The translations under genes were made by a program, and so were the position numbers. From Incurvaria masculella (taxonomy: Eukaryota; Arthropoda; Insecta; Lepidoptera; Incurvariidae): DNA of 64,000 nt. Below are positions 32,440-43,400 of this stretch, piece after piece. The stretch spans positions 824,501 to 888,500 of the forward strand of contig OX335641.1 of assembly GCA_946894095.1 (NCBI GenBank), given 5' to 3'. Each line of letters begins with the position of its first letter. Position 1 is the stretch's first letter. Below the pieces are notes generated by a model. It saw nothing but the letters and a program-made list of their open reading frames with translations, searched no databases and was not told where the DNA came from.

Positions 32440-32920
32440 GTCTTGACTCCCATTCTGTACCTCGAGTTAATGTTTTTATTTTAAGCAAAGGCAAGGCATA
32501 TTGCACGCTCACAGTAAAATAAAGCACTCCCTATGAAATGTTTCAAGAATCCCAAGAAGAATAACAAAGTCGCGTAATCCAATCGATGATATATAGGTTA
32601 AATCTAAGATCAGTCTAACAGGAGGCACTGTAATAATTTAACCATCTAAAATAATCATGTCAAAAAGAATTGATTTTTATTTCAACTTATTGATATTTTA
32701 TGTACATAAGTGATCTCGATTATTAAAGTATCCTTATTTTCGCTGACACTAGCTAGATACGAATAAGCCGTTCTTATTACTACTGCCAGCCCATCCTCTT
32801 CCGTCTCACCAACTTTCATGAGCACCGCTAATGTCACAGTAATGGCCACAGCAGTAGCTCAACTCAGGCGTTTTTTGAGAAAAATACCCTTCCCTCCGTC
32901 GAGTGTCGGGGTTTTTTTTT
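32440..32920. other. VAMP intron, 5' part
   Basis: AT-rich intron; no repeat recognised before the poly-T at about 32910. Confidence 0.4.
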
Positions 32921-33047
32921 TTTTTTTTTATGCGACCTGACATGGATGGCTAATACCACACAACTACCGTTATGATATTAGCCCAATACACCACATTCCC
33001 GAAGGAATTAGGTGCCATGCCAGGACCTTCCCTTTATGAGCACGGCT
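32921..33047 (-). repeat. SINE tail half, minus strand (VAMP intron)
   Basis: Long poly-T, then ATGCGACCTGACATGGATGG to CTTTATGAGCACGGCT, nearly consensus, then an abrupt break at 33047. The head half is missing: a 5'-truncated SINE insertion. Confidence 0.75.
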
Positions 33048-33213
33048 GTTGTTACTTAAATCTTGGCGGAGCTATGCTGGTTCTGTTATTTCAATCGAGC
33101 CCATACAACCGAAATGTGCCTGAACAGGTGAACGAAATGGGGACTTTGTATGGAGTTGAGCTACTGGATGTAAACCTATATATATTCTGTCTGTTGATAT
33201 CAAGAATTCGTTT

Positions 33214-33758
33214 TTAAGGTGGCCCATCCCGCTCATCTCCCCATACAAAAGGGGAAAGAAGATCACGCCCATATTTCTTGTCAGAGATCCAAAATTTTGC
33301 TCAAAATAGCTTTATTTGATCGAACTAGATGTCTGATGACCATTGCATTGTAAAATTGTGTTTGGTTTCTAAGTTATAAGGTCCGAAAGTTCGCATTTTT
33401 CGCGCGTTTTATACAATAACTTTGGAGATGGATTACGCAATGATAAAGTAAGAACATCTTAAAAAGATTAGTCTACAGACATAGCTTATTTAATCAAGAT
33501 GTATAATCTATTTGGTTTTTGTTCCATTTTTTACTACAGCGGTCGTGGTTTACTTTTACCTATAAGACGTTTTAAAATTAAAATTTTTGTAAATCTTACC
33601 AAATCATACACTATGCACATCGTCTTTTTTGTGGACATGTTGCATCTTCCTCATCACGGAGCCTGTCTTATTCTTTGAAACAGGGTCCCAGAGCGCAACA
33701 GCACGGGTTTGTACCGTGCCCGCGAATGAGTTAGGGCCGCTGGGTTGGGCCACCTTAA
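33214..33758 (-). mobile_element. TTAA MITE, GGTGGCCCAACCCG family, complete
   Basis: TTAA at both ends (33214-33217 and 33755-33758), left GGTGGCCCATCCCGCTCATC, right GCTGGGTTGGGCCACC. The interior is inverted relative to the copy at 60935. Non-coding; the frames at 33604-33853 are repeat-derived. Lies in the VAMP intron before exon B. Confidence 0.85.
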
Positions 33759-33818
33759 GGAAACCAATTAGTTTTGTACGTAAAATACAGACCAATGGCA
33801 AGTTTCGTTCGTTCGGCA

Positions 33819-34215
33819 ACGCTCGTAGCCTAGTGGCGCGGGGACTGGCCTAGCGTACCAGAGGCCTAGGTTCAATACCGACATGCACCACTATCTTTCT
33901 CTTTCCGAGTTCGATGAGTGCATTTCGTCACGAATGCGAGCTGCTCCATGGTTCGGAATCCATGTAAAACTGTAGGTCCCCTTCCCCTTCTAGGTGGTAG
34001 GGTTTAAGCCCGCCCGGGTTGGTACCATCCCATTGGATGTAAAGATGGTCAAAGCGGCATTGAGAAATTGTCCGTGTTTTCCATCCAGTTCAATGCTCAT
34101 GAAGGGAAGGTCCTGGCATGGCACCTAATTCCTTCGGGAATGTGGCGTATTGGGCTAATATCATAACGGCAGTAGTGTGGTATTAGCCATCCATGTCAGG
34201 TCGCATAAAAAAAAA
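33819..34215 (+). mobile_element. tRNA-headed SINE, full length, plus strand (VAMP intron)
   Basis: Head CGCTCGTAGCCTAGTGGCGC, B box GGTTCAATACC, complete body and an A tail (34206-34214). Ends 178 bases upstream of VAMP exon B. It is the plus partner of the minus-strand SINE at 34670, with which it shares about 260 bp of body in opposite orientation. Confidence 0.88.
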
Positions 34216-34393
34216 GAGTATTGTATGAATTTACCTCAAGAGAAAGTAGGTACCCCATGTCACACAATGTCTGCTGCTGGATTTTTACATTTCTTTCTGC
34301 GTATTGTATTATCTTCTTGTCTACTGCAGACTATCAAATTTACCCAATTTTCAAATAATTATTTTCAATGCTTAATACAATTTCACACCTCAG

Positions 34394-34472
34394 GTGGTGG
34401 ATATCATGAAGACCAACGTGGAGAAAGTGCTGGAACGAGATCAGAAGCTATCCGAGCTAGACGACAGAGCAG
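34394..34472 (+). CDS. nSyb: Synaptobrevin/VAMP, exon B (central SNARE motif)
   Basis: The acceptor TTTCACACCTCAG and donor GTGCGT (34473) frame 79 bases: 26 codons plus one. It encodes [20 protein letters not shown] and ELDDRA, which includes the zero-layer arginine (in LERDQ) that defines an R-SNARE. The split Asp codon is finished by exon C. Skipping this exon would shift the frame. It lies between two SINEs in opposite orientation. Confidence 0.93.
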
Positions 34473-34669
34473 GTGCGTCTTTTTTTTTATTTAAGAAAAC
34501 ATCTTTATGTGTTCGCCCATAAACAGCCAAAAATTAAGGTTGCCATACCAACCTAGTTAAAATTAAATCGATATAATAAAATTACTTCATTGATAAAAAA
34601 ATTGAGGCATAAAATACAGATAATCATTTTGTATGCAATATGTTATATAGATTGGCCCATAAACATGCA

Positions 34670-35046
34670 TTTTTTTTATGTGACTGGACATGGATGGCTA
34701 ATACCACAAGTTCTGTCATGGTATTAGCCCAACACACCACATGGGAACTAGGTGCCATGCCAGGACCTTCCTTATATTGCACGGCTACATTGAACTGGAT
34801 GGAAAACACGGACAATTTTCATTGCCGCTTCGACCATCGTTCATCCAATGCGATGGTACCAACCCGGGCGGGATAAACCCTACCACCTAGTAAGTAAGGA
34901 AGGGGACCTACAGCTTAACGTGGAATCCGAACCACGGCCAGCCTCTCTCAACGGTCGAATGGTCACCCATCCAAGACCAGACCGGACCCAGCGTTGCTTA
35001 ACTTCGGAGAGCGATCGCCGAAGTGTCGCGCCACTGGGCCACCGAG
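34670..35046 (-). mobile_element. 5S-headed SINE, full length, minus strand (VAMP intron)
   Basis: Poly-T at 34671-34678, body, then the 5S-like head on the minus strand (GGTCACCCATCCAAG, CGTTGCTTAACTTCGGAGAG) to about 35046. Nearly identical to 1908-2286. Starts 198 bases after VAMP exon B. Confidence 0.88.
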
Positions 35047-35412
35047 GCTGACAAAATGCATACACCCTGATCCCTAAAGCCCGTAGACTATACTATAGGG
35101 AGCAGTGGGTATTCCTGTTAATTTAATTTAAGCGGGTAGGGCATTTATGGTACTGTCACCTACATATTTAAAGAAAAAAACTTTTAAAAAAATTACATTT
35201 TAAGCTGTTTATCTATTAATATAGATAGTTTATGTTATCAATATTGGTGTACCTATTCATGGTGAAATATATGAGGGTGCGAGTATGTAGGTGTATGTGA
35301 CGAAGTTAAGGAATCATTTAAATTTCCACTACATTCGATTTTTTGTTTATAACATAGGGCATCAATATATGTGTCTACACGTTTTTGTATGTTTGGACTC
35401 AGAAGTATTTTT

Positions 35413-35781
35413 TGGGTTCCGTACCCAAAGGGTGCCAACGGAACCCTATTACAAAGCCTCCGCTGTCCGTCCGTCAGTCCGTCCGTCCAACCGTCCGCCT
35501 GTTCATCCGTCTGTCACAGGGCTAAATCTCATTAACCGTAATAGGTAGGCAGCTGAATTTTCCACAGAGTGTGTATTTTGCCCTCCTTATTAAAAAGACG
35601 GTAACTACATATGGGCCTCATATGTAGTTACCGCCTTTTTAATAAGGAGGGCAGTATTTGTTTTGCCGCTATAACAACAAATAGGTAAAATAAAAATCCC
35701 GTACAAAATCGCGATTTTTTGCGTTAAATCTTGTACGGAACCCTTCGTGTGCGAGTGCGACTCGCACTTGGCCGGTTTTGT
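35413..35781 (-). repeat. ACGG-microsatellite repeat with palindromic insert (VAMP intron)
   Basis: GGGTTCCGTACCCAAAGGGT, degenerate CCGT run (35463-35513), CACAGAGTGTGTATTTTG, then the 73-bp palindrome (35580-35652). The repeat resumes as TATTTGTTTTGCCGCTATAA and ends in the CTCGCACTTGGCCGG hairpin. Confidence 0.8.
35580..35652. mobile_element. 73-bp near-perfect palindrome inserted in a repeat
   Basis: Arms of 34 bases (left starts GCCCTCCTTATTAAAAAGAC) with a single mismatch and a 5-base loop, GGCCT. It interrupts the 4101-family repeat at a site intact in other copies; the TATTTTG-like bases on both sides may be a target duplication. Too small to encode anything. Confidence 0.8.
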
Positions 35782-35784
35782 TAT

Positions 35785-36085
35785 GGAACCTGACATGAAT
35801 GCCTTATACCACGCAACTACCGTTTTGATATTAGTCAAATACACCACATTCCCAAAGGAATTAGGTGCCATCCAAAGAATCTATGTAACACTGTAGGTAG
35901 GGTTTAAGCCCGGGTTGGTACCATCGCACTGGATGAAAATATGGTCGAAGCGGCAATGAAAAATTATCCGTTTTTTCCATTCAGTTCAATCTAACCGGAC
36001 TCAAAAAGAAAAGGTCCTGGAATGGCAACTAATCCCTTTACGAATGCGGTTTTTTACGATAGTGTCATGACGGTGGATGAATTAT
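35785..36085. repeat. Two SINE fragments in opposite orientation (VAMP intron)
   Basis: 35785-35875 is minus (GAACCTGACATGAATGCC to GGAATTAGGTGCCATCC). 35880-36085 is plus (TAGGGTTTAAGCCCGGG, AAGGTCCTGGAATGGCAAC). They abut almost directly and could form a local hairpin over the shared 3' part. Confidence 0.7.
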
Positions 36086-36221
36086 TGATTTTATATAGTT
36101 TTTTCTACTACTACTCTTCTTCTTACTTACGTTCACAGTCTTTATCAAGAGTTGATAGCTATCTTCAGTATATTTGAAAAACGTGTCAAATAAAATTCAA
36201 AGGACATTTTGTTGTTTTCAG

Positions 36222-36301
36222 ATGCTCTACAGCAAGGGGCCTCCCAGTTCGAACAACAAGCTGGCAAGCTCAAGAGCAAATTCTGGCTTCAGAACTTGAA
36301 G
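36222..36301 (+). CDS. nSyb: Synaptobrevin/VAMP, exon C (end of SNARE motif)
   Basis: The acceptor TTGTTTTCAG and donor GTGATG (36302) frame 80 bases. It completes the Asp codon, then ALQQGASQFEQQAGKLKSKF and WLQNLK: the last SNARE heptads and the Trp-containing basic juxtamembrane linker. Ends in phase 0. Confidence 0.93.
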
Positions 36302-36356
36302 GTGATGTCATAACCTCTTACCCAAGCTAATCATTCTTCACACTGGCACGGTGATA

Positions 36357-36945
36357 GGACTAAATTCTAAAATCAGTCAGAACTTCAAAGTAATTTCAAT
36401 CACGGAACTTTACTCAACCTTACACTGCTTAACCTCACGCTGTGTTATATGTGCAAGTTCTGGCATAAGTCGGAAAGCAATATCAATCAACAGAAACTTA
36501 CTCAACCTAATCTTATTGAACCTGACACTGTGTTAGGAGTGCAAGTTCTGGCATCAGTTGGTTCTTGAACGTAACATCAATCAACGGAGCCTCACTCAAT
36601 CTAATTTTACTTCACCTGACACTTCAACATGGCATCAATCGGAACTTGAAAGTAATATCAATCAACTGAACCTCACTCAATCTAATCGTACTAAACCTGA
36701 CACTGTGCTAGGAGCGCAAGTTCTGGCCTCAGTTGGAACTTTAAAGTCATATCAATCAACTGAACTTTACTTAGCCTTACACTGTATTAGAAGTGCAAGT
36801 TCTGGCATCAGTTGGATCTTGAACGTAACATCAAGCAACAGAGCCTTACTCTACCTAATCTTACGAAACCTGACACTGTGTTAGGTTTGCAAATTCTGAC
36901 ATCAGTTAGAGCTTGAAAGTAATATAAATCAATGGAACCCTAATT
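36357..36945 (+). repeat. Minisatellite of about 88-bp units filling a VAMP intron
   Basis: Six to seven diverged units; GTGCAAGTTCTGGCATCAGT recurs near 36451, 36539, 36793 and, altered, near 36628, 36714 and 36888. Other shared blocks are AACTTGAAAGTAATATCAAT and CCTGACACTGTGTTAGG. It spans nearly all of the 670-base intron 36302-36971, leaving only the splice-site margins. Confidence 0.85.
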
Positions 36946-36971
36946 AAAATATTAATTCTATTTTGTTACAG

Positions 36972-37023
36972 ATGATGATAATCGCGGCTGTCATTGGCAT
37001 TATCATACTGGCACTAATAATCG
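36972..37023 (+). CDS. nSyb: Synaptobrevin/VAMP, exon D (transmembrane anchor)
   Basis: The acceptor TTTTGTTACAG and strong donor GTGAGT (37024) frame 52 bases: 17 codons MMIIAAVIGIIILALII plus one base. This is the C-terminal membrane anchor that spans the vesicle membrane. The split codon starts with G, so the final residues depend on which terminal exon follows (38607, 40008 or 40239). Confidence 0.9.
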
Positions 37024-37089
37024 GTGAGTAAAGAAAAAATAGTAACAGATAAATACAAATGAATATTTGTAATCCCCTAAACCACTTTA

Positions 37090-37195
37090 CGGAGTGGGCG
37101 GACTAACTTTAATACGGGTTTATCGACGGAATAAGTAGCACTTTTGTATGGTTAGTCCGGTGCTAGTCCACGTACTAAAATTTTGCAGTTCACTC
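37090..37195 (+). repeat. GGCGGACTAACTTTA short repeat
   Basis: Third copy of the 1530-1745 unit, with GTGGGCGGACTAACTTTAAT and TTTTGTATGGTTAGTCCGGTG. Confidence 0.6.
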
Positions 37196-38606
37196 TAAAC
37201 GACTGTTAGTATCTTACACAGCACTATAACTACAACATATACTTTACTATTACATTATTAATATGCTAATAGCATATATAAACTAATATATAATAATAGT
37301 TTAACTATAGTTAAAAAGTTCATAAGCGAGAACTGAAATAGCCAGAATACTTAGTGAGAGTCATTCCCACACCCGAAAACATATGTAAAAATCCCTCTCG
37401 TTTAGGTAGATAAGTATTTTCACTCGCGATATTCCAATGCATTTAATTCCCATTCTGGTTTTATTATGTGAAATGACAGACGCTGTTGTAAAGTCAGAAC
37501 AAATCAAGTGTCATTATTATACTGATTAATTTTATTTATTATCAATTACGGAAATTTAAAAATCAACACATTTAGGTAACAGAATGATCTAACATTACCA
37601 ATTCTAAATCATTTAGCAATGCAATACTAGTTGGTTTGCTACCCTCTCACAATTTGAATATTCATAAATTTCGCGACAATGTACATGATAAATCATATTA
37701 AAATCGTAGAAATTGAAGATAAGGCTCTCCCGCATATTTTTCACTTTTAGTGAGAAAGTAAATCAGAGTCCCTTGACGTATCCAGTTTCATCTGTCTACA
37801 ATAACCAATTTACAGTGTCTTAACTTATTGCAACTTTTGTCGCAATCCTGAATAGACATTTTAATTCATAGTCTGCACATATTTGCTTAAGCGTTTTAGC
37901 ACACATACAGTACAAAGATGCGATACAAAACAAAATATTGTATGTAGATTAGAGAAATATAGTGCTGTACTCAATAAGGCTTTGGCCGATTCCAAAGCTC
38001 CGATAAATCGATATTTTGTTGCCACGATTGTGATCAAGTAAGCATTTTAGATTATATCTTTAAAATGAATCTCAATAATTGAAAGTAAAGGCTAATTTAA
38101 ATTTAAAGCTTCACGTTTCATTTGCTTGAATTCAATTCAGTATTATCTCTATTTCCATGCATATTTTTCGCTGATCACTTTAATTTGAAGTCCCAAATTT
38201 ACATAAAAAAAGACCGGTAAACCTTCGATATCCCTCTTAAATTCAGTTAGGTAGTGAACGCTTTAAAATAAGTTGAACATCTCCATGTGGTCCCGTTTAG
38301 ACGGCGTTTATTGATACTTGCTTCCAGACTGGGGCTCTTTGTGACCATGTTACAATTTGGTAAAAAAGAATATATATTCAGTCATCTGGATGTAGTTAGT
38401 ATAAATGTCCATAATTGATTTCCAATGAGCCATGGCCACAACAGCAAGGGAAAATCGCATCTTTATACAGCTTTATTTAATAACACGTTAAGTCGCAGTT
38501 TTAGGACCAATTGTATGAGTATTTAATATGTTTGTACTTGTATAAACCACATTGGCATTAAGTAGTGTGCACAGATTACCAAAAAATTTGTTTGAATTGT
38601 TTGCAG
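37196..38606. other. VAMP intron, repeat-poor
   Basis: AT-rich sequence with no SINE, MITE or frame recognised, in contrast with flanking regions. Confidence 0.4.
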
Positions 38607-38620
38607 CCAACGCTGTGTGA
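38607..38620 (+). CDS. nSyb: VAMP candidate terminal exon 1 (ends ANAV)
   Basis: The acceptor TTGTTTGCAG precedes CCAACGCTGTGTGA. Joined to exon D this completes GCC and reads A-N-A-V-stop, giving a short luminal tail, usual for synaptobrevins. Within it, a GTGAGA at 38617 could act as a donor, making a 10-base microexon leading to a downstream exon. Polyadenylation for this form was not located. Confidence 0.5.
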
Positions 38621-39383
38621 GACCATTTTGATGGCGAGTTTTATTTTATGAAAGTAACTTTATCGATTTGTCTGACTAAAATTACGGTGAGTTCAAAACT
38701 AGGTGCTGAATGTTCGCTTTCGATGTAAACTTCTCTGTTCTTATAACTGTCTACATAACCACACTGACAGTAATCAGTGCATATATATTGTTATTACTTA
38801 TGTGTAAGCACTTTACCGTATATCGACTTATCTATATATCAACCTATCAAAGGTGTGTTTCATAATGTTTTTCTATTGTATATCCAGAAATTTAATATCA
38901 AAATTAGTTTGATCTGCATTAAATTATAAGGAAACGTATGAGTTCATCTAGGTATATTATTTTGATGTAAGAATTTTAGGTATTCAAAGCATTATGAAAC
39001 ATTCCAAATTTCCTTCATTCCCAGAATGTTTTTCACGACTTTCAAAGACCTATTGAATAATGCAATGAGATGCACCTCTCATGAGACAACTGTGTAGTGA
39101 TCTTTTCTTCAGTGATTTCCGATATTTATCTTTCCAGCTCGAAGTGGTTATTTTTCTGGCTTAACGCATTTGTGCAAGTCGTTATAACTTTCCAAGTTTA
39201 ATTTTCTACTTATTTTTAACCATGCAGATAAAGAAAACGGGTTTTTAATTGGTTATTTGAAATGTGCTTTCATCGTGCTTTAGCTGTGTATTCACGCTCC
39301 GATACCACGGTGGCTTAAAATTTCTCCCCGTTTTTGAAATTGTGAACCGTCTTAATAATAAAACCGAGAATCCAATATTTTTG

Positions 39384-39753
39384 AGCGGCTCGTAGCCTAG
39401 TGGCGCGGGGACTGGCCTAGCGTAACAGAGGCCTGGCTTCGATTCCGACTTGCACCACTGTCTTTCTCTTTCCGAGTTCGACAAGTGCATTTCGTCACGA
39501 ATGCGAGCTGCTCCATGGTTCGGTATCCATGTAAAACTGTAGGTCCCCTTTCCCCTACTAGTTGTAGGGTTTAAGCCCGCCCAGGTTGGTACCATCGCAT
39601 TGGATGAAAAGGTGGTCGAAACGGCAATGAAAAATTGTCCGTGTTTTCCACCCAGTTCAATGTAGCCGTGCTCATAAAGGGAAGGTGTATTGGGCTAATA
39701 TCATAACGGTAGTTGTGTGGTATTAGCCATCCATGTCAGGTCGCAAAAAAAAA
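39384..39753 (+). mobile_element. tRNA-headed SINE, near full length (VAMP intron)
   Basis: Head GCGGCTCGTAGCCTAGTGGC, B box GCTTCGATTCC, body with a deletion of the CCTGGCATGGCACC block, and an A tail at about 39745-39753. It is the only recognisable repeat between 37.2 and 44.2 kb. Confidence 0.85.
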
Positions 39754-40007
39754 TTAAAAAAATATATTTCGATTCATGTTAAGAAATTATTAGAGTTACT
39801 TAAAAATGATATTTTTAAGACCCGTTCATTTCAGTTTTATTATTTTTTCTCAAAAGGGGTAATCTAATACATATTTGTATGTTATGATGAACAACTGCAT
39901 TATTCATAACCCCCTTGTGTAGATGTAATAATGAATTTCCTGTGAGCTATTGCATCTGTATCTATATTAAAAAGCCGTTTGTTCATTGTGTGTTTGTTGT
40001 CTTTCAG

Positions 40008-40030
40008 AAGTCCCTCCACAGACAAATTAA
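40008..40030 (+). CDS. nSyb: VAMP candidate terminal exon 2 (ends EVPPQTN)
   Basis: A strong acceptor (TGTTTGTTGTCTTTCAG) precedes AAGTCCC. From exon D the frame reads E-V-P-P-Q-T-N-stop. The best acceptor of the three candidates. Confidence 0.45.
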
Positions 40031-40238
40031 TATTCATAATAATATTTTGAGCGCATAACATCTGCACCTCAATAATTACTTTTTTATTACGACTTTACGT
40101 CGCTTAATATATTTACACTGAATCCTATGAATTTATTATTGAGGAGTAAGGAATTACCGAAATATGGTTTTTATTTGCCGAAACTATATTTAACTTGTAC
40201 TTAGAATAAGAATTAATCGATGTATTTTTTTATTTTAG

Positions 40239-40276
40239 GTCTATAAACGCAAACTCAATAGAAGGATCCCACTAAG
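40239..40276 (+). CDS. nSyb: VAMP candidate terminal exon 3 (ends GL, with donor)
   Basis: The acceptor TTTTTTATTTTAG is followed by GTCTATAA: from exon D it reads G-L-stop at 40246. The segment ends in ACTAAG with the consensus donor GTGAGTATA (40277), so it looks like a true internal exon spliced to the acceptor TTCTTTTTTCAG at 40472. If reached through the 38607 microexon it reads in another frame and stops at 40273-40275, just before the donor. Confidence 0.45.
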
Positions 40277-40472
40277 GTGAGTATACAGGCGTGTTTAGTG
40301 ATTTTATTTTATCGATTGTAACCAAATTATTAAAAGCATCACACAATTTACATCAGGAAAAAATTGTTCTGCTATATTTAATTTTCAAATAATTAATTTG
40401 TTTTATTTAAATTTAATAAACCTATTAAAGAAGGAAAAATAATTTAAGTTAAAAAAATCATTTCTTTTTTCA

Positions 40473-43400
40473 GCTGAAATGTCATCATCCGAATGCAGCT
40501 GATTTTATGGAAGTTCTTTTTCATATGTGAATTATTCTCAAATATGTAGAAAACTGACCTATTTAGGTATTATTGTATTTTATACAAACATATGGGTGTC
40601 CTATCTAAATGGTCCTTAGCATATTGTATCATTGATACATGATTTAGCATCTACAAACAACAATATAATAGAAATTGTATTGTATTGTATATGTATTATA
40701 TTTCTATCTAATAACGTATATACACTTTCAATACTAACTGCTCAGTTGGAAATATGTAGATTGACTTCCCTTTTAAAAATTTTTTTAACATTTAAAATCG
40801 TCTCTGAAATTTCGAACTTTTCTAATCATTTTCTATCTTTTTTTGTTTGCTACTACAGTTTATATAAGTTGACTGTTATTCATTAAGATTATGTGATGTA
40901 AAAATAATATTTTTTACAAAGTTTCCACCCACTTTATAGCTAAAATTATAGTTACCATTCTATCAATGAATCTTACCATATCCAAAGCAGAGAAACATCG
41001 TGTTCAAATGATCTTAATCCTAGAAAAGAGTAAATTTATTTTTCATGTGGATGGAGGACCAATCATTGGTATAATTTTATCCAATAAAACTAAATAATTT
41101 TATACTATGATATCAGAGATGTATTAGTGATGTTTCTGTATGCTTGCATTTCTGGTTAGCAATTTTAGTTAATAATAATATACATACATCTTCTGAGTTA
41201 ATATAATGGTTAATGTTATGTAGGTACAGCAAGACAATTGATTCAAATATTTGGCACTTGTCTGCAACACTGTTTTTTATCATTGCTGAAACCTATCCGT
41301 GAAACTATTTTCATAGAATTCCTTACAATTTTACAATAGTTACACACATATATATAATTAATACAACAAGTGTTTCAGATTTGGTATTGATCTACTAAGA
41401 CATACATCACTGTATTTTTAAAAAGTGTATAAATTCAATTTGAAAAAATATACTAATGTTGAATAGGCTTTTTGTAAGCTTTCAATTTTAGACAATCTAA
41501 ATTTATTTTTGTAGACACAACATTTGTACTTTGACAACGCAGTATTTTCTATAAAAACTACTGTTTGTTTACTGTTGCCCCTTTTGTATTTGCCAAATGT
41601 AAACACTGTCTATTTTCGAGGCAAACTTTGAAATATAAATACATCGCAGGATCATGCTGTAGTTCTTTTTCTATAAAACCAGGAGTTTTTATTAAAGATA
41701 TAAAGTACATACTTAGGACAAGTTTTCATCCGAAATATTTCTATTTATAAATACTATTATTGCCTTAATTTACTGCATACTTATAGCTAAAATTATTTAC
41801 CTTTATAAACAGATGAACTTGTCGGTTGAAGAATAGTCTGATTTTTTAAAATACATGTCTTCAACCTTTAGTATTCTAATGGAAAGGCATCCTTTAGAGG
41901 CATAGCAATATTTTTGTGAAAGAAAGGACATAGCATGGTTTGACTTACCGCTACGCGGATTCAAGACTACAGCGTATAATTTAAAGAAGCAAGCACGAAA
42001 ACCTCATGCAATTATAACGACACTAAAAAATATATTTACCGACTACAAAAATATATTGGCTTTCCCCATCGAACAATCTTCTTGGCAACTGACAAATTGC
42101 AGTCGTCGTGTTTGCTAGACATACTTTTATAGACATTAGGCCACACTTAGGTAGTTTTACAATGTTATAGAATATATCTGAATGTTTGATTAATTTACAT
42201 TCTTGGATCGAAATTTATAGAAATTTGTTATGTATAGGATTGTGAAAATAAAAATAGTGTAACTTACATACATAACTAGCAATTAGCGATTTTTTCTATT
42301 TAAAATTTAGAAATGCGTGTAAATACCAATGTTTTTTTCTATTTGTCTCATTTAAAAGCTTTATAGATATTCTGATCTAACGGTTAAGTTAAAGTAAACA
42401 TATAGTTAAAATATTTATGGTCATTTAATTTGTTATTTGGCTTTTACTATTTAATGGTGCACGTAATGACTGCTGGAACTTTATAATTTATGCTGACAAC
42501 TATTTAGATTTGGGTGCAATAGTATATAAAAAACATGGATCCCTACTTATATAAATAAGGCAACTGTTTGCATAAAAAAGAGATGATGTACGAAATTTTA
42601 AAACATATTCGTGAATCCTTTGAGATATTCGTACATAAAAAAAATACTAGCTAATTTGTAATACTCTATAAACATTGTGGAATTCAAATCAAGTATGTAA
42701 CTGTCTTTTCTGATATATTATTTAAAAATATTCTTACTGTTCCCATACGTTAGAATCCAATGTCTGAAAAAAACAAGTTATAAAATCTAATAATAGTTAG
42801 CCACGACCTCAAAAATATAAAACTGGATTGAACTGTAAAATTTACAACAAAGACGAATAAAGACATTTTAAGCCCATCCGAAAATAATAAGACTACGTGA
42901 TTAGGTTGCATTATTATGTTTTTTTTTCTACTAAGTACATACCTTCTACATTTTCCAACAGAAATATTTGCACTTTAACATTAATAGAGTGAGTTCATTG
43001 AAGAAATCACTGGAAGGAATAGTTATTTCATTACACCGTAGAATTGTTTATACACACGTAAATTTCTCCGTTTCTCTGGAGAAGACGGAGTTGAGGCAGG
43101 TACTAACATAGTATTTTCATAACATTATAATGAATGAAAAAGTACATGAACTGTAGAATTGCTTACAGTATCTTACAACTGAGATTTATGGGAATTTCCA
43201 TAGATTTAAAATATGTGTTAATCCTGAAGGAAATCAGATAAACACTGATATAAATATTGTAGCTCAAAAAGGAAAAACCCCCTTGATGAGACTTTCTTTT
43301 CCGTTCTTGATACTCGCAGAAAAGGCGTTGTTTTTGTAACCCCCCATTTTTATTCCAAAAAACTCGTATTCCATTAAAATATTCATTTATTTTCGTTAAA

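Noticed and set aside
40632..40886. 84-codon frame downstream of VAMP
   Set aside because: AT-rich, low-complexity composition (I, F, N, L) expected by chance in probable 3' UTR.
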